Shown: positions 1 to 7,976 of the stretch, piece after piece
Layout: each line of letters begins with the position of its first letter
How positions within the stretch are numbered: the first letter of the stretch is position 1
DNA from: an uncultured Oscillospiraceae bacterium
GTDB lineage: Bacteria; Bacillota; Clostridia; Oscillospirales; Oscillospiraceae
NCBI GenBank assembly: GCA_934591745.1
Contig: CAKTPQ010000018.1
Span: forward strand, 1 to 39,462
Direction of reading: 5' to 3'
DNA length: 39,462 nt
Translations under genes and position numbers: made by a program
The notes under the pieces: model-generated
Told to the model about the DNA's origin: nothing
Databases searched by the model: none
What the model saw: the letters and a program-made list of their open reading frames with translations, nothing else

Positions 1-77
1 TTATTGGCGTCCACCGTGCCGTAGGCCTGCCCGCACACGGTGCAGACCGCCGCGCTGACGCAGGTGGCCGTGCCGCC
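1..77 (-). repeat. 77-bp perfect direct repeat, copy 1 (period 213 bp, in surface protein gene)
   Basis: Bases 1-77 are identical to 214-290, offset 213 bp (71 codons). They encode the segment GGTATCVSAAVCTVCGQAYG and its continuation. Copy 1 begins at the window edge, so the array probably continues to the left. Confidence 0.95.
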
Positions 78-2795
78 GGTGTGACCCGTGGCCTTGATGG
101 CCGTACCGCTCTGCAGCTTCACGCCGCAGCCCTTGCAGTAGGTATCGCCGGTGTGGCCGTCCTCGGTGCAGGTGGCCTTCTTGGCGTTCCGCAGCTCTGT
201 GCCGCCCACATGGTTATTGGCGTCCACCGTGCCGTAGGCCTGCCCGCACACGGTGCAGACCGCCGCGCTGACGCAGGTGGCCGTGCCGCCCTCGTGTTCA
301 GCGGACAGCTTCTGCCACGCCAGCACCGGCAGCCGTTCGCCGCCGCCGGACAGCCGCTTGCTGACACATTCGGTATCCCACGGATGCGCGCTGTCAGCAC
401 GCCCGCCGATCAGCGCCGTCAGCACCGTGCCGTCGGCAAACGCCTCGGCGCTCTGGCCGGATGCACCATTAGCCTCTGCGTTTGCCGTTCCCCGCAGGAA
501 ATAGCACGCCTTCACGGTGCCATTGGCGATCTCCGCACTGGAGGTTCCCTTGACCGCACCCACATTGTAGCAGTAGGACACCGTGCCGCCATTGCCCGCG
601 ATGCCGCCTGCGTTCTGGCCGCTGGCCGTGACCGCGCCCACGTTGTAGCAGTCGGACACCGCGCCCGTGCCGCCACCGGCGATGCCGCCCACGCTGTCGG
701 CGCCGGTGACCGTACCGGTATTGCAGCAGGCCGTCACCTTGCCCTCGTTATAGCCCACGATGCCGCCGGCATACTGGGCCGGGCCATACCCCCCGCCAAA
801 CTGGTCAACGCTCACAACGATGCACTCGTTCCGGCAGTTCAGGATGGTCGTCCCGGCATCGGCGTGCCCCGCGATGCCGCCCACACAGGCCCGTCCGTCC
901 ACATAGCCCGTCACCGTCAGGTTTTTCACCGTGGCGCCCTTCAGCCAGCCGAACAGCCCGGCAGGATAAACTGCATCTTGAACAGTGGAATCAATGATAT
1001 CTTTATTGCTGCAGCACAGACCCCGGACGGTGTAGCCGCCGCCGTCAAAGGTGCCGGCGTAGGGCCGCTCCTTGCTGCCGATGGCATACAGATCGTTGAC
1101 CGTCTCACCGGCAGCCGGTGTGTAACGGCCATCCGCGTCAAACGTACCGCTGTTGATCACGATGTCGTTGGTCAGCACGGCGCACAGGTCGGTCCTGCCG
1201 AACCAGTTCACCTGCAGTCTGAACAGCAGCAGCTCCTCCATGCTGCCGATCCGGCAGGGATCCTGCTCCGTGCCGCTGCCCGTTGCGTAGCGGGCCACCG
1301 CTGTCCTGTTCTCGTTGGGCGGGTCGCCCTCGTCGACCATCTCACCGTCATGCTTACCGCCCTTATAGAACCAGCTCAGGAAAGCATGCCCCTCCTTGTC
1401 CGGACCCTGCGGCATCACGGGGAAAAAGTCCTCGCCCAGCACCTGCCACGCATAGGCCTTGCCGTCCGCCTGATACGTCAGAACGTACTGCTTTTGCCAC
1501 TCGTAGTCCCGTGTCATTTTCCAGTCGCTGTGCTCCTCGCCGATGATCGTACCGTAGATGACCTGTATCGGCTTATCCTTGTCAAAGCTGCCGCCGCTGA
1601 CGGTGCCGCCCACCAGAGGGCCGTTGCCTCCGTTGCTGGTCCGGCCCTGACACGTCACCTCACCGTGGAATGTACCGCCGGTGATGGTGCCGCAGTTCTT
1701 CACCGCGCCCGTAAACGTGCCTCCCTCGATGGTGCCCTCGTTCGTCACCGTGTTCTCAAACGTACCGTCCTTGATGGTGCTGCCCACCTTGTTCATCACC
1801 GCGTCCTTGAACGTACCGCCGCTGATGGTGCCCTCGCTCTCCACAGCACCGGCAAACACGCCGTTCTCGATGCTGCTGTAGCTCTCCACAGGGCCATTGA
1901 AATTACCGCCGCGGATAACAGCGGCTTTCTCCGCGCCATAGCTCGTTCTGCTGTACACCGCACCCGTGAACGTACCGCCCTCGATGGTGCCGTTGTTCTC
2001 CACCTTGTTCTTGAACGTACCGTCCTTGATGGTGCCGCTCTCCTTGTTCGTCACCTCACCCGTAAACGTACCGCCGTTGATGGTGCCCTCATTCTCAACC
2101 GTGCCCTTGAACTGACCTTTTTCGATGACACTGCCGCCGTAGTAGGCGTTGGGCCCGGCGGTACGCACCGTACCGTTGAACGTGGTGGTGCCGGTCGCTC
2201 CCTTGCTTCCGGTGATGGTGCCCCTTATATTTCTGATCGGAGCGCTCACTGTGCCGTCCGTTACGGTGAGCGTGCCCTGGTTCTCGATACACACGCCGCT
2301 ATTCACCTCAGGAGTATCACAGGCATCGACACCCGTTATGCCGCCGGTTATCACGCCGCCGGAGACGGTCTTATCGCCGTTTTCATCCGGCACCCACGCA
2401 CCGTCCTGGTTTATGCTGAACTTCCGCTCCGTCTTTGTTTCCGCGCTGTCCGTCAACGTCATGTTCGTGTCTTTCCCCGACACCGTGATGAAGCTGTCTT
2501 TTCCAGTGATCGTCAGCACATGGTCGTTCAGATCCAGCGTGACCGTACCTGTGACCTTCAGCGTGCCGTCGATGGTCACGTCCTCCGTCAGCGTATACAC
2601 GCCGCCGCCCAAGCCGTTAGCGATATAGGTGGCGATGTTGTCCGCTTTCAGCTTTGTTCCGGCGGTTCCGGCAAGCGCCCGCGCCGATACGCTGGTGTCC
2701 TCGCCCACGGCGCCGCCCGCCGCCAGCACCTGCACCGGCAGCAGCGTCAGCACCATACACAGCGCCATCAGTGTGGAAACGATCCGTTTTTTCAT
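1..2795 (-). CDS. Large secreted repeat protein (beta-helix, GLUG and Cys-rich repeats), C-terminus cut by window edge
   Basis: The reading frame is open from an ATG at 2795 to the window edge, giving at least 931 codons with no stop. It starts with a signal peptide (MKKR, then a hydrophobic run ending VQVLAAGG). About residues 205-390 are tandem strands of the pattern GTI-x-GGTF-x-G-x-V-x-N, period about 15-17 residues, which suggests a right-handed beta-helix. Around 445-485 lies an InlB/Listeria-Bacteroides-like segment (EGHAFLSWFYKGG). Around 595-760 are GLUG-type repeats (VGGIAGxxxGxVSxCYNxGxV). From about 830 onward are Cys-rich repeats of 71 residues with ATCTEDGHTG and CxxC pairs. An RBS (AAAGGAGGAGC) precedes the ATG, and the start overlaps the TetR stop as ATGA, so translation is probably coupled. 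The likely role is a cell-surface or secreted adhesin-like protein; the anchor, if any, lies outside the window. Function is inferred from architecture only. Confidence 0.85.
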   Translation of the reverse strand, partial: MKKRIVSTLMALCMVLTLLPVQVLAAGGAVGEDTSVSARALAGTAGTKLKADNIATYIANGLGGGVYTLTEDVTIDGTLKVTGTVTLDLNDHVLTITGKDSFITVSGKDTNMTLTDSAETKTERKFSINQDGAWVPDENGDKTVSGGVITGGITGVDACDTPEVNSGVCIENQGTLTVTDGTVSAPIRNIRGTITGSKGATGTTTFNGTVRTAGPNAYYGGSVIEKGQFKGTVENEGTINGGTFTGEVTNKESGTIKDGTFKNKVENNGTIEGGTFTGAVYSRTSYGAEKAAVIRGGNFNGPVESYSSIENGVFAGAVESEGTISGGTFKDAVMNKVGSTIKDGTFENTVTNEGTIEGGTFTGAVKNCGTITGGTFHGEVTCQGRTSNGGNGPLVGGTVSGGSFDKDKPIQVIYGTIIGEEHSDWKMTRDYEWQKQYVLTYQADGKAYAWQVLGEDFFPVMPQGPDKEGHAFLSWFYKGGKHDGEMVDEGDPPNENRTAVARYATGSGTEQDPCRIGSMEELLLFRLQVNWFGRTDLCAVLTNDIVINSGTFDADGRYTPAAGETVNDLYAIGSKERPYAGTFDGGGYTVRGLCCSNKDIIDSTVQDAVYPAGLFGWLKGATVKNLTVTGYVDGRACVGGIAGHADAGTTILNCRNECIVVSVDQFGGGYGPAQYAGGIVGYNEGKVTACCNTGTVTGADSVGGIAGGGTGAVSDCYNVGAVTASGQNAGGIAGNGGTVSYCYNVGAVKGTSSAEIANGTVKACYFLRGTANAEANGASGQSAEAFADGTVLTALIGGRADSAHPWDTECVSKRLSGGGERLPVLAWQKLSAEHEGGTATCVSAAVCTVCGQAYGTVDANNHVGGTELRNAKKATCTEDGHTGDTYCKGCGVKLQSGTAIKATGHTGGTATCVSAAVCTVCGQAYGTVDAN
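214..290 (-). repeat. 77-bp perfect direct repeat, copy 2
   Basis: Identical to 1-77. The 136 bp between the copies encode the ATCTEDGHTGDTYCKGCG part of the 71-residue Cys-rich unit. Perfect identity at DNA level points to recent expansion or ongoing homogenisation. Confidence 0.95.
1664..2170 (-). repeat. Degenerate coding tandem repeat (15-17 codon units)
   Basis: The + strand shows many iterations of a motif like ACGTACCGCCCTCGATGGTGCC, for example near 1715, 1760, 1811, 1968 and 2010, separated by about 42-54 bases. Read on the minus strand, each unit encodes GTI-x-GGTF-x-G-x-V with small changes. It is part of the surface protein gene and forms its predicted beta-helix. Confidence 0.8.
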
Positions 2796-3508
2796 GCGTG
2801 CTCCTCCTTTTCCTCCGCAGGCGCCGCGCCCAGATGAAAGTCGTACCGCATCTCCAGCGCATGGAACAGCCGCTCCATGATGCGCTGGGCCACCGTCCGG
2901 ATGTCCATGGTGTCCAGGAACGCCAGCACCTGCTGCAGCTCCTGTTCCGGCACCTTATACCCGCGCAGACTCAGGGTCAAAAAGCTCTCCAGCTTTTTCT
3001 CCAGCGTCAGCACCTCATCACAGGGATACGCCATATAGCCCCGCATCAGTCCCGCCGACCCGATCTCCATATGGAAGAAATCCTCCTCCGTCAGCTCCGG
3101 CTGGTACGGCCCGAAGATGGCGTACAGTTCCTTGGCTGTTTCCCGGAAGATGTAGCCCGACGCCTCCTGCTGGGTATAGGCCTCGATGTAGATCTCCCGC
3201 AGGTTCTCGTTCAACTCCGTCAGCGTCATCTGGATGGCCGTCTCCGCTGCGTAGACATACACCGGCGGCAGCTTTTCCCCGATGGCGCTCCGCGCCGCGC
3301 CGAACTGGCTGGAGAACATGAAAGCCACCAGCTCCGTCAGCACGCCGTCCTTGGCCCGGAAAATGTTCTGAAAGCTGCTGTTGGACACCCCCGCCTTATG
3401 CACGATCTGTGCCACGGTGGTCTTCTTGTAGCCCTGCTCCAGAAACAGCTTGACGCAGACCGCCAATATCCGCCGTTTCGCCGGCAGGCTCGCGTTGGTC
3501 AGTGCCAT
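2792..3508 (-). CDS. TetR-family transcriptional regulator
   Basis: The product is 238 residues from ATG 3508, which has AAGGGGG about 7 bases upstream; in-frame codons further upstream lack an RBS. The N-terminal helix-turn-helix is clear (AKRRILAVCVKLFLEQGYKK, then TTVAQIVHKAGVSNSSFQNIF at about residues 10-52). The C-terminal ligand/dimer domain is generic and predicts no inducer. The stop TGA overlaps the ATG of the surface protein gene by four bases (ATGA), so the two are almost certainly co-transcribed and may be translationally coupled. It probably controls its own operon, but no clear palindrome was identified at its promoter. The end of the protein is strongly acidic (EEKEEHA). Confidence 0.88.
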   Translation of the reverse strand: MALTNASLPAKRRILAVCVKLFLEQGYKKTTVAQIVHKAGVSNSSFQNIFRAKDGVLTELVAFMFSSQFGAARSAIGEKLPPVYVYAAETAIQMTLTELNENLREIYIEAYTQQEASGYIFRETAKELYAIFGPYQPELTEEDFFHMEIGSAGLMRGYMAYPCDEVLTLEKKLESFLTLSLRGYKVPEQELQQVLAFLDTMDIRTVAQRIMERLFHALEMRYDFHLGAAPAEEKEEHA

Positions 3509-3548
3509 ATCGGACACCCCCTTTTCCTTGCATGGCATGTGTGCCATC

Positions 3549-3577
3549 ATCATAACACAACCCTGTGCCAAACGCAA
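3549..3577 (-). promoter_or_regulatory. Promoter of the TetR-surface protein operon
   Basis: Minus strand: -35 TTGCGT (3572-3577), 17-bp spacer, -10 TATGAT (3549-3554). It lies between the HPr terminator and the regulator start. Confidence 0.6.
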
Positions 3578-3607
3578 GGGCTTTTACAAAATTTCCCGCT
3601 TTCCGGC

Positions 3608-3647
3608 AAAAAAAAGAACACCGCGCACAATTTACCTGTGCGCGGTG
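3608..3647 (-). terminator. Rho-independent terminator after HPr gene
   Basis: The 10-bp stem CACCGCGCAC/GTGCGCGGTG (3619-3628 and 3638-3647) is followed on the minus strand by a run of eight T (3608-3615). It sits just downstream of the HPr stop. Confidence 0.85.
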
Positions 3648-3660
3648 CCGTTCTTGTGCT

Positions 3661-3924
3661 TTATTCGGTGATCTGGTTCTCGATCAGGTCGGCCAGTGCG
3701 TCCACGGCCTCCTTCTCGTCGGTGCCGTCGGCGATCAGCGTGATGGTGGTGCCCTGCACGATACCGAGACTCAGCACGCCCAGCAGGCTCTTGGCGTTGA
3801 CGCGGCGCTCCTCCTTCTCCACCCAGATGCCGCTCTTGAACTCGTTGGCCTTCTGGATAAAGTAGGTGGCGGGTCTGGCGTGCAGACCGACTTCATTCTT
3901 GACAGTGATTTCCCGTGTATACAT
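3661..3924 (-). CDS. ptsH: HPr family phosphocarrier protein
   Basis: This is an 87-residue protein of the usual HPr length. It has the phosphorylatable histidine at residue 15 (VGLHARPAT) and the regulatory serine at 46 (NAKSLLGVLSLG). HPr carries phosphate from PEP and Enzyme I to PTS Enzyme II components. Ser46 is the HPr kinase site used for carbon catabolite control in Firmicutes. His15 argues against the regulatory paralogue Crh. No Enzyme I gene (ptsI) is adjacent, so this is a solitary HPr, common in Clostridia. It has its own promoter and terminator. RBS AAGGAG lies about 9 bases before the ATG. Confidence 0.93.
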   Translation of the reverse strand: MYTREITVKNEVGLHARPATYFIQKANEFKSGIWVEKEERRVNAKSLLGVLSLGIVQGTTITLIADGTDEKEAVDALADLIENQITE

Positions 3925-3989
3925 GGAACAGCACTCCTTATGCAGTAATTTTTTCAGAAACTGTGAAAAAGGTCACTTACAGTATTCTT

Positions 3990-4018
3990 ATTATACCGAA
4001 AGTGCCGCCGTAATGCAA
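3990..4018 (-). promoter_or_regulatory. Promoter of HPr gene
   Basis: Minus strand: -35 TTGCAT (4013-4018), 17-bp spacer, -10 TATAAT (3990-3995). It is a strong sigma-A type match. Confidence 0.75.
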
Positions 4019-4029
4019 TGGGCATTGAT

Positions 4030-4045
4030 ACGAAATTTGTTTCGT
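4030..4045. promoter_or_regulatory. Inverted repeat upstream of HPr promoter
   Basis: ACGAAA-TTTG-TTTCGT is a perfect inverted repeat beginning 12 bp upstream of the HPr -35 box. It could be an operator or part of a weak mutS2 terminator (mutS2 stop at 4096); no U-tract supports the latter. Confidence 0.4.
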
Positions 4046-4095
4046 CCGTCGATAATTTCCTCCGTTGATTTGGCGAATTAGACAAACTCCGCCGG

Positions 4096-6501
4096 TCATT
4101 TCAGCTCCACCACGGTCACACCGGCCTCGCCCTCGCCGTACCGGCCCAGCCGGAAGCTCTTGACGGCCCGGTTCTTTTTCAGCATCTGGTGTACGGCGGT
4201 GCGCAGAGCGCCGGTGCCCTTGCCGTGGATGATGGTGACGGTGCCCAGCTTGGCCCGCTGGGCCGCGTCCAGATAGTTCTCCACCACGCTCTCAGCCTCC
4301 AGCGTCTCCAGTCCCCGGATGTCCAGCTCGGCGGAGGCCCGCGCCCCTGTGCTGATCTGCACCGTGCCGCCGGAACCGCCGGAGCGGGCCTTGGCGGCCT
4401 GCTTTTTCTTCTCCTCGATCTCCTCCGCCGTCTCCAGCAGCCGCACCTGGGCGGCCTTGACGGTCATCTTCATCTTTCCCGCCTGCAAGAGCAGGGTGCC
4501 GTCGCCGTTGACGGCCAGCACCGCCGCAGCCGTCCGGACGCCGGCCAGCTCCACCGTGTCGCCTGCGGCGATGGGGCGGCTGGGGGCCGGGATCGGCTCC
4601 GGCGTCTCGTCATGCTGGTGCAGGGCCGCCTCCGCCTCCTTCAGGCGGCGGCGGACGTCGGCCTTGCCGTCGTTCACCGTCTGATAGTCGGCGCGCTGCT
4701 GCTGTTTGCGGAGCTGGTCCAGCTCGGCGAACACCTGCTCCGCCTGCTGCTGGGCCTGCCGCACGATGCGTCGGGCCTCCGCCTCGCCCTTGGTGCGGGC
4801 GTTGTCCTTGGCCTTCTCCATCTGCTCCCGGAACGTCCGGGCCTTGCGGGCGTCCTCCTCCCGCTGCTGCCACAGGCGGTCCGCCTCGTTCTGGGCCTTC
4901 TCCAGCCGCTGGCGCTTCTCCTCCAGCTGGGTCAGCACGTCCTCGAACCGCACGGATTCACTGTCCATCTGGGCCTTGGCGGCCTCGATAACGCTCTCAT
5001 CCAGCCCCAGCCGCCGGGAGATGGCAAAGGCGTTGGACTTGCCGGGAATGCCGATCAGCAGCCGATAGGTGGGCCGCAGGGTCTGTACGTCGAACTCACA
5101 GCTGGCATTCTCCACCCCCGCCGTGGTCATAGCGAAGGTCTTCAGCTCCGCATAGTGGGTGGTGGCCGCCGTCAGCGCCCCCTTGCCCCGCACATCCTGG
5201 ATGATGGCGATGGCCAGCGCCGCGCCCTCCACCGGATCGGTACCCGCGCCCAGCTCGTCGAACAGGATCAGGCTCCGGTCGTCGGCCTGCTTCAGGATCT
5301 CCACGGTGTTTGCCATGTGGGCCGAGAACGTGGACAGGCTCTGTTCGATGCTCTGCTCGTCACCCACGTCCGCCAGAATGCGGTCGAACACCTGCACGGC
5401 GCTCTGATCCCCGGCGGGGATATGCAGGCCGCACTGGGCCATCAGGCTCAGAAGGCCGATGGTCTTCAGGGTCACGGTCTTGCCGCCGGTGTTGGGGCCG
5501 GTGATGACCAGCGTGTCAAACCGGCCGCCCAGCTCCACCGTCACCGGCACGGCCTTGGCCTGGTCCAGCAGCGGGTGCCGCGCCCGCTTCAGGTCGATGC
5601 CGCCCCGCTTGCGCACCATGGGCCGCCCCGCGTCCATGGCGTAGCTCAGCTGCGCCCGGGCAAAGATGGCATCCAGCTGCACCAGCACGTCGTAGTTATA
5701 GAGGATCGTCTCCCGCTGGGCGGCGCACTCTCCGGACAGGATGCGCAGGATGCGGTCGATCTCCTTGTCCTCCTTGGCCTGCAGCTCCTTCATCTCGTTG
5801 TTGGCCTGCACCACGCCCATAGGCTCCACGAACAGCGTGGCGCCGGAGGAGGACACATCGTGTACCAGGCCCGGCAGACTGCCCTTGCACTCCGCCTTCA
5901 CCGGCACCACGAACCGCCCGTCCCGCTGGGTGATGAGTGCCTCCTGCAGCACCTTGGCGTAGGACGGCGAGGAGATGATGCGCTGCAGGATCTGGCGGCC
6001 CTTGGTGGCCGCCACCCGCATCTGCCGCCGGATGTCCGCCAGCTCGGGGCTGGCGGTGTCGGCGATGGTCTCCTCGTCCAGAATGGCGCCGCGTATCTTG
6101 TCCTCCAGATACTTGTTGGGCCGCAGGGCGGAGAACAGCCGGTCGATGGCCGTCGGCTCCCCCTGCCGCTCCGCGTCGTAGTCGCTGACCCGCCGGGTAG
6201 CCGTCAGCACCCCGGCGATATCCAGCAGCTCCCGGGTATTCAGCATGCCGCCGTGGTCGGCGCGGTTCAGCGGCTGTGCCACGTCCTTCACCCCTGTGAA
6301 GGACGGACTGCCGTGCAGTCCCAGCCGGGCCTTGGCCGCGTCCGTCTCGTCCAGCAGATGGCTGACCGTCTCGGGATCGGTGGAGGGCCGCAGCCGGCGG
6401 CACCGCTCCTTTGCCTCGTCGCTGACGGCCCGCTGTGCCAGCATCTCCAGCACGGCGGGCAGCTCCAGCGTCCGCATGGATTTTTCAAATAAGTCGCTCA
6501 T
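4096..6501 (-). CDS. mutS2: Endonuclease MutS2 (ribosome rescue / anti-recombination ATPase)
   Basis: The 801-residue product has the usual MutS2 length. Residues about 330-340 carry the MutS-type Walker A (GPNTGGKT) and Walker B follows (ILFDELGAGTDP). A long charged coiled coil spans about 510-620. The C-terminal Smr domain (about 725-801) has LDIRGL and HGKGTGALR. The N-terminal mismatch-recognition domain of MutS is absent, as expected for MutS2. Family members suppress recombination, and in Bacillus act on collided ribosomes upstream of RqcH quality control. The start ATG at 6501 has GAGG about 10 bases upstream. It lies 15 bp after recO and is probably in the same transcript. Confidence 0.95.
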   Translation of the reverse strand: MSDLFEKSMRTLELPAVLEMLAQRAVSDEAKERCRRLRPSTDPETVSHLLDETDAAKARLGLHGSPSFTGVKDVAQPLNRADHGGMLNTRELLDIAGVLTATRRVSDYDAERQGEPTAIDRLFSALRPNKYLEDKIRGAILDEETIADTASPELADIRRQMRVAATKGRQILQRIISSPSYAKVLQEALITQRDGRFVVPVKAECKGSLPGLVHDVSSSGATLFVEPMGVVQANNEMKELQAKEDKEIDRILRILSGECAAQRETILYNYDVLVQLDAIFARAQLSYAMDAGRPMVRKRGGIDLKRARHPLLDQAKAVPVTVELGGRFDTLVITGPNTGGKTVTLKTIGLLSLMAQCGLHIPAGDQSAVQVFDRILADVGDEQSIEQSLSTFSAHMANTVEILKQADDRSLILFDELGAGTDPVEGAALAIAIIQDVRGKGALTAATTHYAELKTFAMTTAGVENASCEFDVQTLRPTYRLLIGIPGKSNAFAISRRLGLDESVIEAAKAQMDSESVRFEDVLTQLEEKRQRLEKAQNEADRLWQQREEDARKARTFREQMEKAKDNARTKGEAEARRIVRQAQQQAEQVFAELDQLRKQQQRADYQTVNDGKADVRRRLKEAEAALHQHDETPEPIPAPSRPIAAGDTVELAGVRTAAAVLAVNGDGTLLLQAGKMKMTVKAAQVRLLETAEEIEEKKKQAAKARSGGSGGTVQISTGARASAELDIRGLETLEAESVVENYLDAAQRAKLGTVTIIHGKGTGALRTAVHQMLKKNRAVKSFRLGRYGEGEAGVTVVELK

Positions 6502-6516
6502 ATGTATGTCCTCATG

Positions 6517-7269
6517 TTACCCCAGAAGGGATTTGTAGTAGTCCAGTGTCCGGAAGCTCCGATCCAGCTGGCTGGCGGCGAAGGCCTCCCCCGCGTGATC
6601 CAGCTCCCGCAGCGCCGTCGGCTCCAGCGTGAAGCCGTACAGCTTCCGGCTGCCGCAGTACAGCACATGCCGCAGCGCCGCCAGTCCCGCCGCCGTCAGC
6701 GGCATGCTCAATCCGCCGGGCCGCTTGCACCCGCCGCAGTGTACCACGCCGTGTACCACGTCCAGCATAGGCGCCTCCGGCTCCTCGCGGCCGCATACGG
6801 CGCACCCGGATGCCAACGGCTCGAACCCCGCCAGTGCCAGCAGCCGGAACTGGTACGCCGCCTTCACCAGCCGCGGCTCCTTGCCCAGATAGCACAGGGC
6901 GTACAGTGCGTTCAGCAGCAGCGACAGGATCTCCGGCGCCGCCGTCTCCTCGGCGCACACCGCCTCCGCCAGCTCCGCGAAGTAGGACGCCAGCGCCAGC
7001 AGTACGATATCCTGCCGCACGCCGCCGAACAGCTCCACCGTGGAGGCCTCGTCCAGCATGTACCAGTTCCCCCGCCTGTACAGCGTCAGCTCCGAGTAGG
7101 CCAGCAGCTGGCAGGCGGCTGCAATGCGGCTGTTTTTCCGCCGCGCCCCCCGGGCAATGAGTGGGATCTTCCCCATATCCGGCGTCAGCACCGTCAGGAT
7201 CTTGTCCGCTTCCTTTGTCTCCGTGACCCGCAGCACCAGGCCGGTAGTCACTGTTTTTCCGTTTTGCAT
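6517..7269 (-). CDS. recO: DNA repair protein RecO
   Basis: The product is 250 residues from ATG 7269, with AGGAGG just upstream, which is why this start is preferred over an in-frame codon 24 bases earlier. The N-terminal OB-fold begins TTGLVLRVTETKEADKILTV. A zinc-ribbon-like set of four cysteines (CAVCG and HCGGC, about residues 150-180) is typical of RecO from Firmicutes. RecO works with RecF and RecR to load RecA on SSB-coated single-stranded DNA. The gene follows yqzL with a 22-base overlap and precedes mutS2. Confidence 0.93.
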   Translation of the reverse strand: MQNGKTVTTGLVLRVTETKEADKILTVLTPDMGKIPLIARGARRKNSRIAAACQLLAYSELTLYRRGNWYMLDEASTVELFGGVRQDIVLLALASYFAELAEAVCAEETAAPEILSLLLNALYALCYLGKEPRLVKAAYQFRLLALAGFEPLASGCAVCGREEPEAPMLDVVHGVVHCGGCKRPGGLSMPLTAAGLAALRHVLYCGSRKLYGFTLEPTALRELDHAGEAFAASQLDRSFRTLDYYKSLLG

Positions 7270-7346
7270 ACCGCCTCCTGTTGGCCGCGCCACAACAGAT
7301 ACGCCTCCGGTGCGCCGGTGTCGCAGAACAGCTCCCAGTAATCCAT
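7248..7346 (-). CDS. yqzL: YqzL-family small protein
   Basis: This 32-codon gene starts at ATG 7346 with a strong RBS (GGAGGTGA, 6 bases upstream). The peptide begins MDYWELFCDTGAPEAYLLW, matching the W-x-LF-x-TG-x-YLL core of the YqzL family. In Bacillus yqzL lies between era and recO, exactly as here. Its last 22 bases overlap the start of recO in another frame, so translation of the two is probably coupled. The function of YqzL is unknown. It is shorter than the Bacillus protein (about 47 residues). Confidence 0.8.
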   Translation of the reverse strand: MDYWELFCDTGAPEAYLLWRGQQEAVCKTEKQ

Positions 7347-7513
7347 GGCCGTCACCTCCCTGCCATTAGCATGGAGGTCTGCGGTGGAATTATCACAGGG
7401 AATGATTGGTGTTGTTTTTTATTTTGCCGCCTCGCCCGGCTATCCCGCGCCCCATAAGGGCGGGGTTCTGCCACGTCCGCAGCGTTCTTTTGCCTCCGGC
7501 GGCAAAGTTATTT

Positions 7514-7550
7514 CTTTTTGCCTCCGGAGGCCCCATTTCTTTCAGCAGCG
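7514..7550 (+). repeat. Fragment of dispersed hairpin repeat (copy C)
   Basis: 37 bp match the hairpin-arm region of the + copy at about 20052-20091 (GCC..GGCGGCCCCATTTC and TTTCAGCAGCG) with few mismatches. The second hairpin arm is missing, so this is a decayed or truncated copy. Confidence 0.7.
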
Positions 7551-7687
7551 GCAGGGGACATTCCGCGCCCCGCACATGGGCTTTGCTGTTCTGCGGCCCA
7601 CGCGGACGCGGCAAGGCGAAAACCACCCGAAACGACCTGCTTCTGTCCCCGCTGCCGCTGAAAACGCAAAATGTAGACCTGCGCAGC

Positions 7688-7930
7688 GGCGCATTTCAGC
7701 GTAAAAGCGGCAGCGCTCAGAGAAATACGTCAGTTCAACATTTCGGACGGATCAGAACGCACCGGCAAGCGGCGGAAGGAAATCCAAAAACCATTGGTTT
7801 TTGGCGGCGTTCTTTCCCCCATTTCTTTCGCTGATGAAAGAAATGGGGCCGCCGGAGGCAAATATGCGGAAGTCCTGAAACCGCAGGTTTCAAGCAGTCT
7901 CTTTGCCGCTGTTGGCAAAAGTGGGTCGCG
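7688..7930 (-). repeat. Dispersed multi-hairpin repeat, copy A
   Basis: Read on the minus strand, 7688-7894 aligns without gaps over 207 bp to 20026-20232 with about 18 mismatches (hand count, about 91% identity), and similarity extends to about 7930 with one indel. The core has a perfect 13-bp stem (CCCCATTTCTTTC/GAAAGAAATGGGG), a near-palindrome around CCAAAAACC/GGTTTTTGG, and a small GAAACC/GGTTTC hairpin. Confidence 0.9.
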
Positions 7931-7976
7931 CAGGAGCGCGAAATCTCCCTGCCGCGCCCGGTGCCGCGCAAGCCTC

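Noticed and set aside
1664..2170. Regular short repeats that could suggest a CRISPR array
   Set aside because: The units vary, spacers are not unique, and the whole stretch is in frame coding for a beta-helix repeat. No cas gene is near.
81..2837. 918-codon open frame on the + strand
   Set aside because: It is antisense to the surface protein gene, which has a signal peptide, RBS and recognisable repeats. The + frame encodes low-complexity Arg/Ala/His/Val-rich sequence with no RBS; it is open because of GC-rich codon use.
3661..3924. Crh instead of HPr
   Set aside because: Histidine 15 is present, which Crh lacks.
4189..6492. 767-codon + frame opposite mutS2, and similar long antisense frames opposite nupO, pgm and the nhaC genes
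   Set aside because: All are mirror frames of well recognised genes, rich in Leu/Gly/Gln/His, and have no RBS or family motifs.
7345..7704. 119-codon + frame in the era-yqzL gap
   Set aside because: It includes the repeat fragment, starts within yqzL on the other strand, and shows no family motif or RBS.
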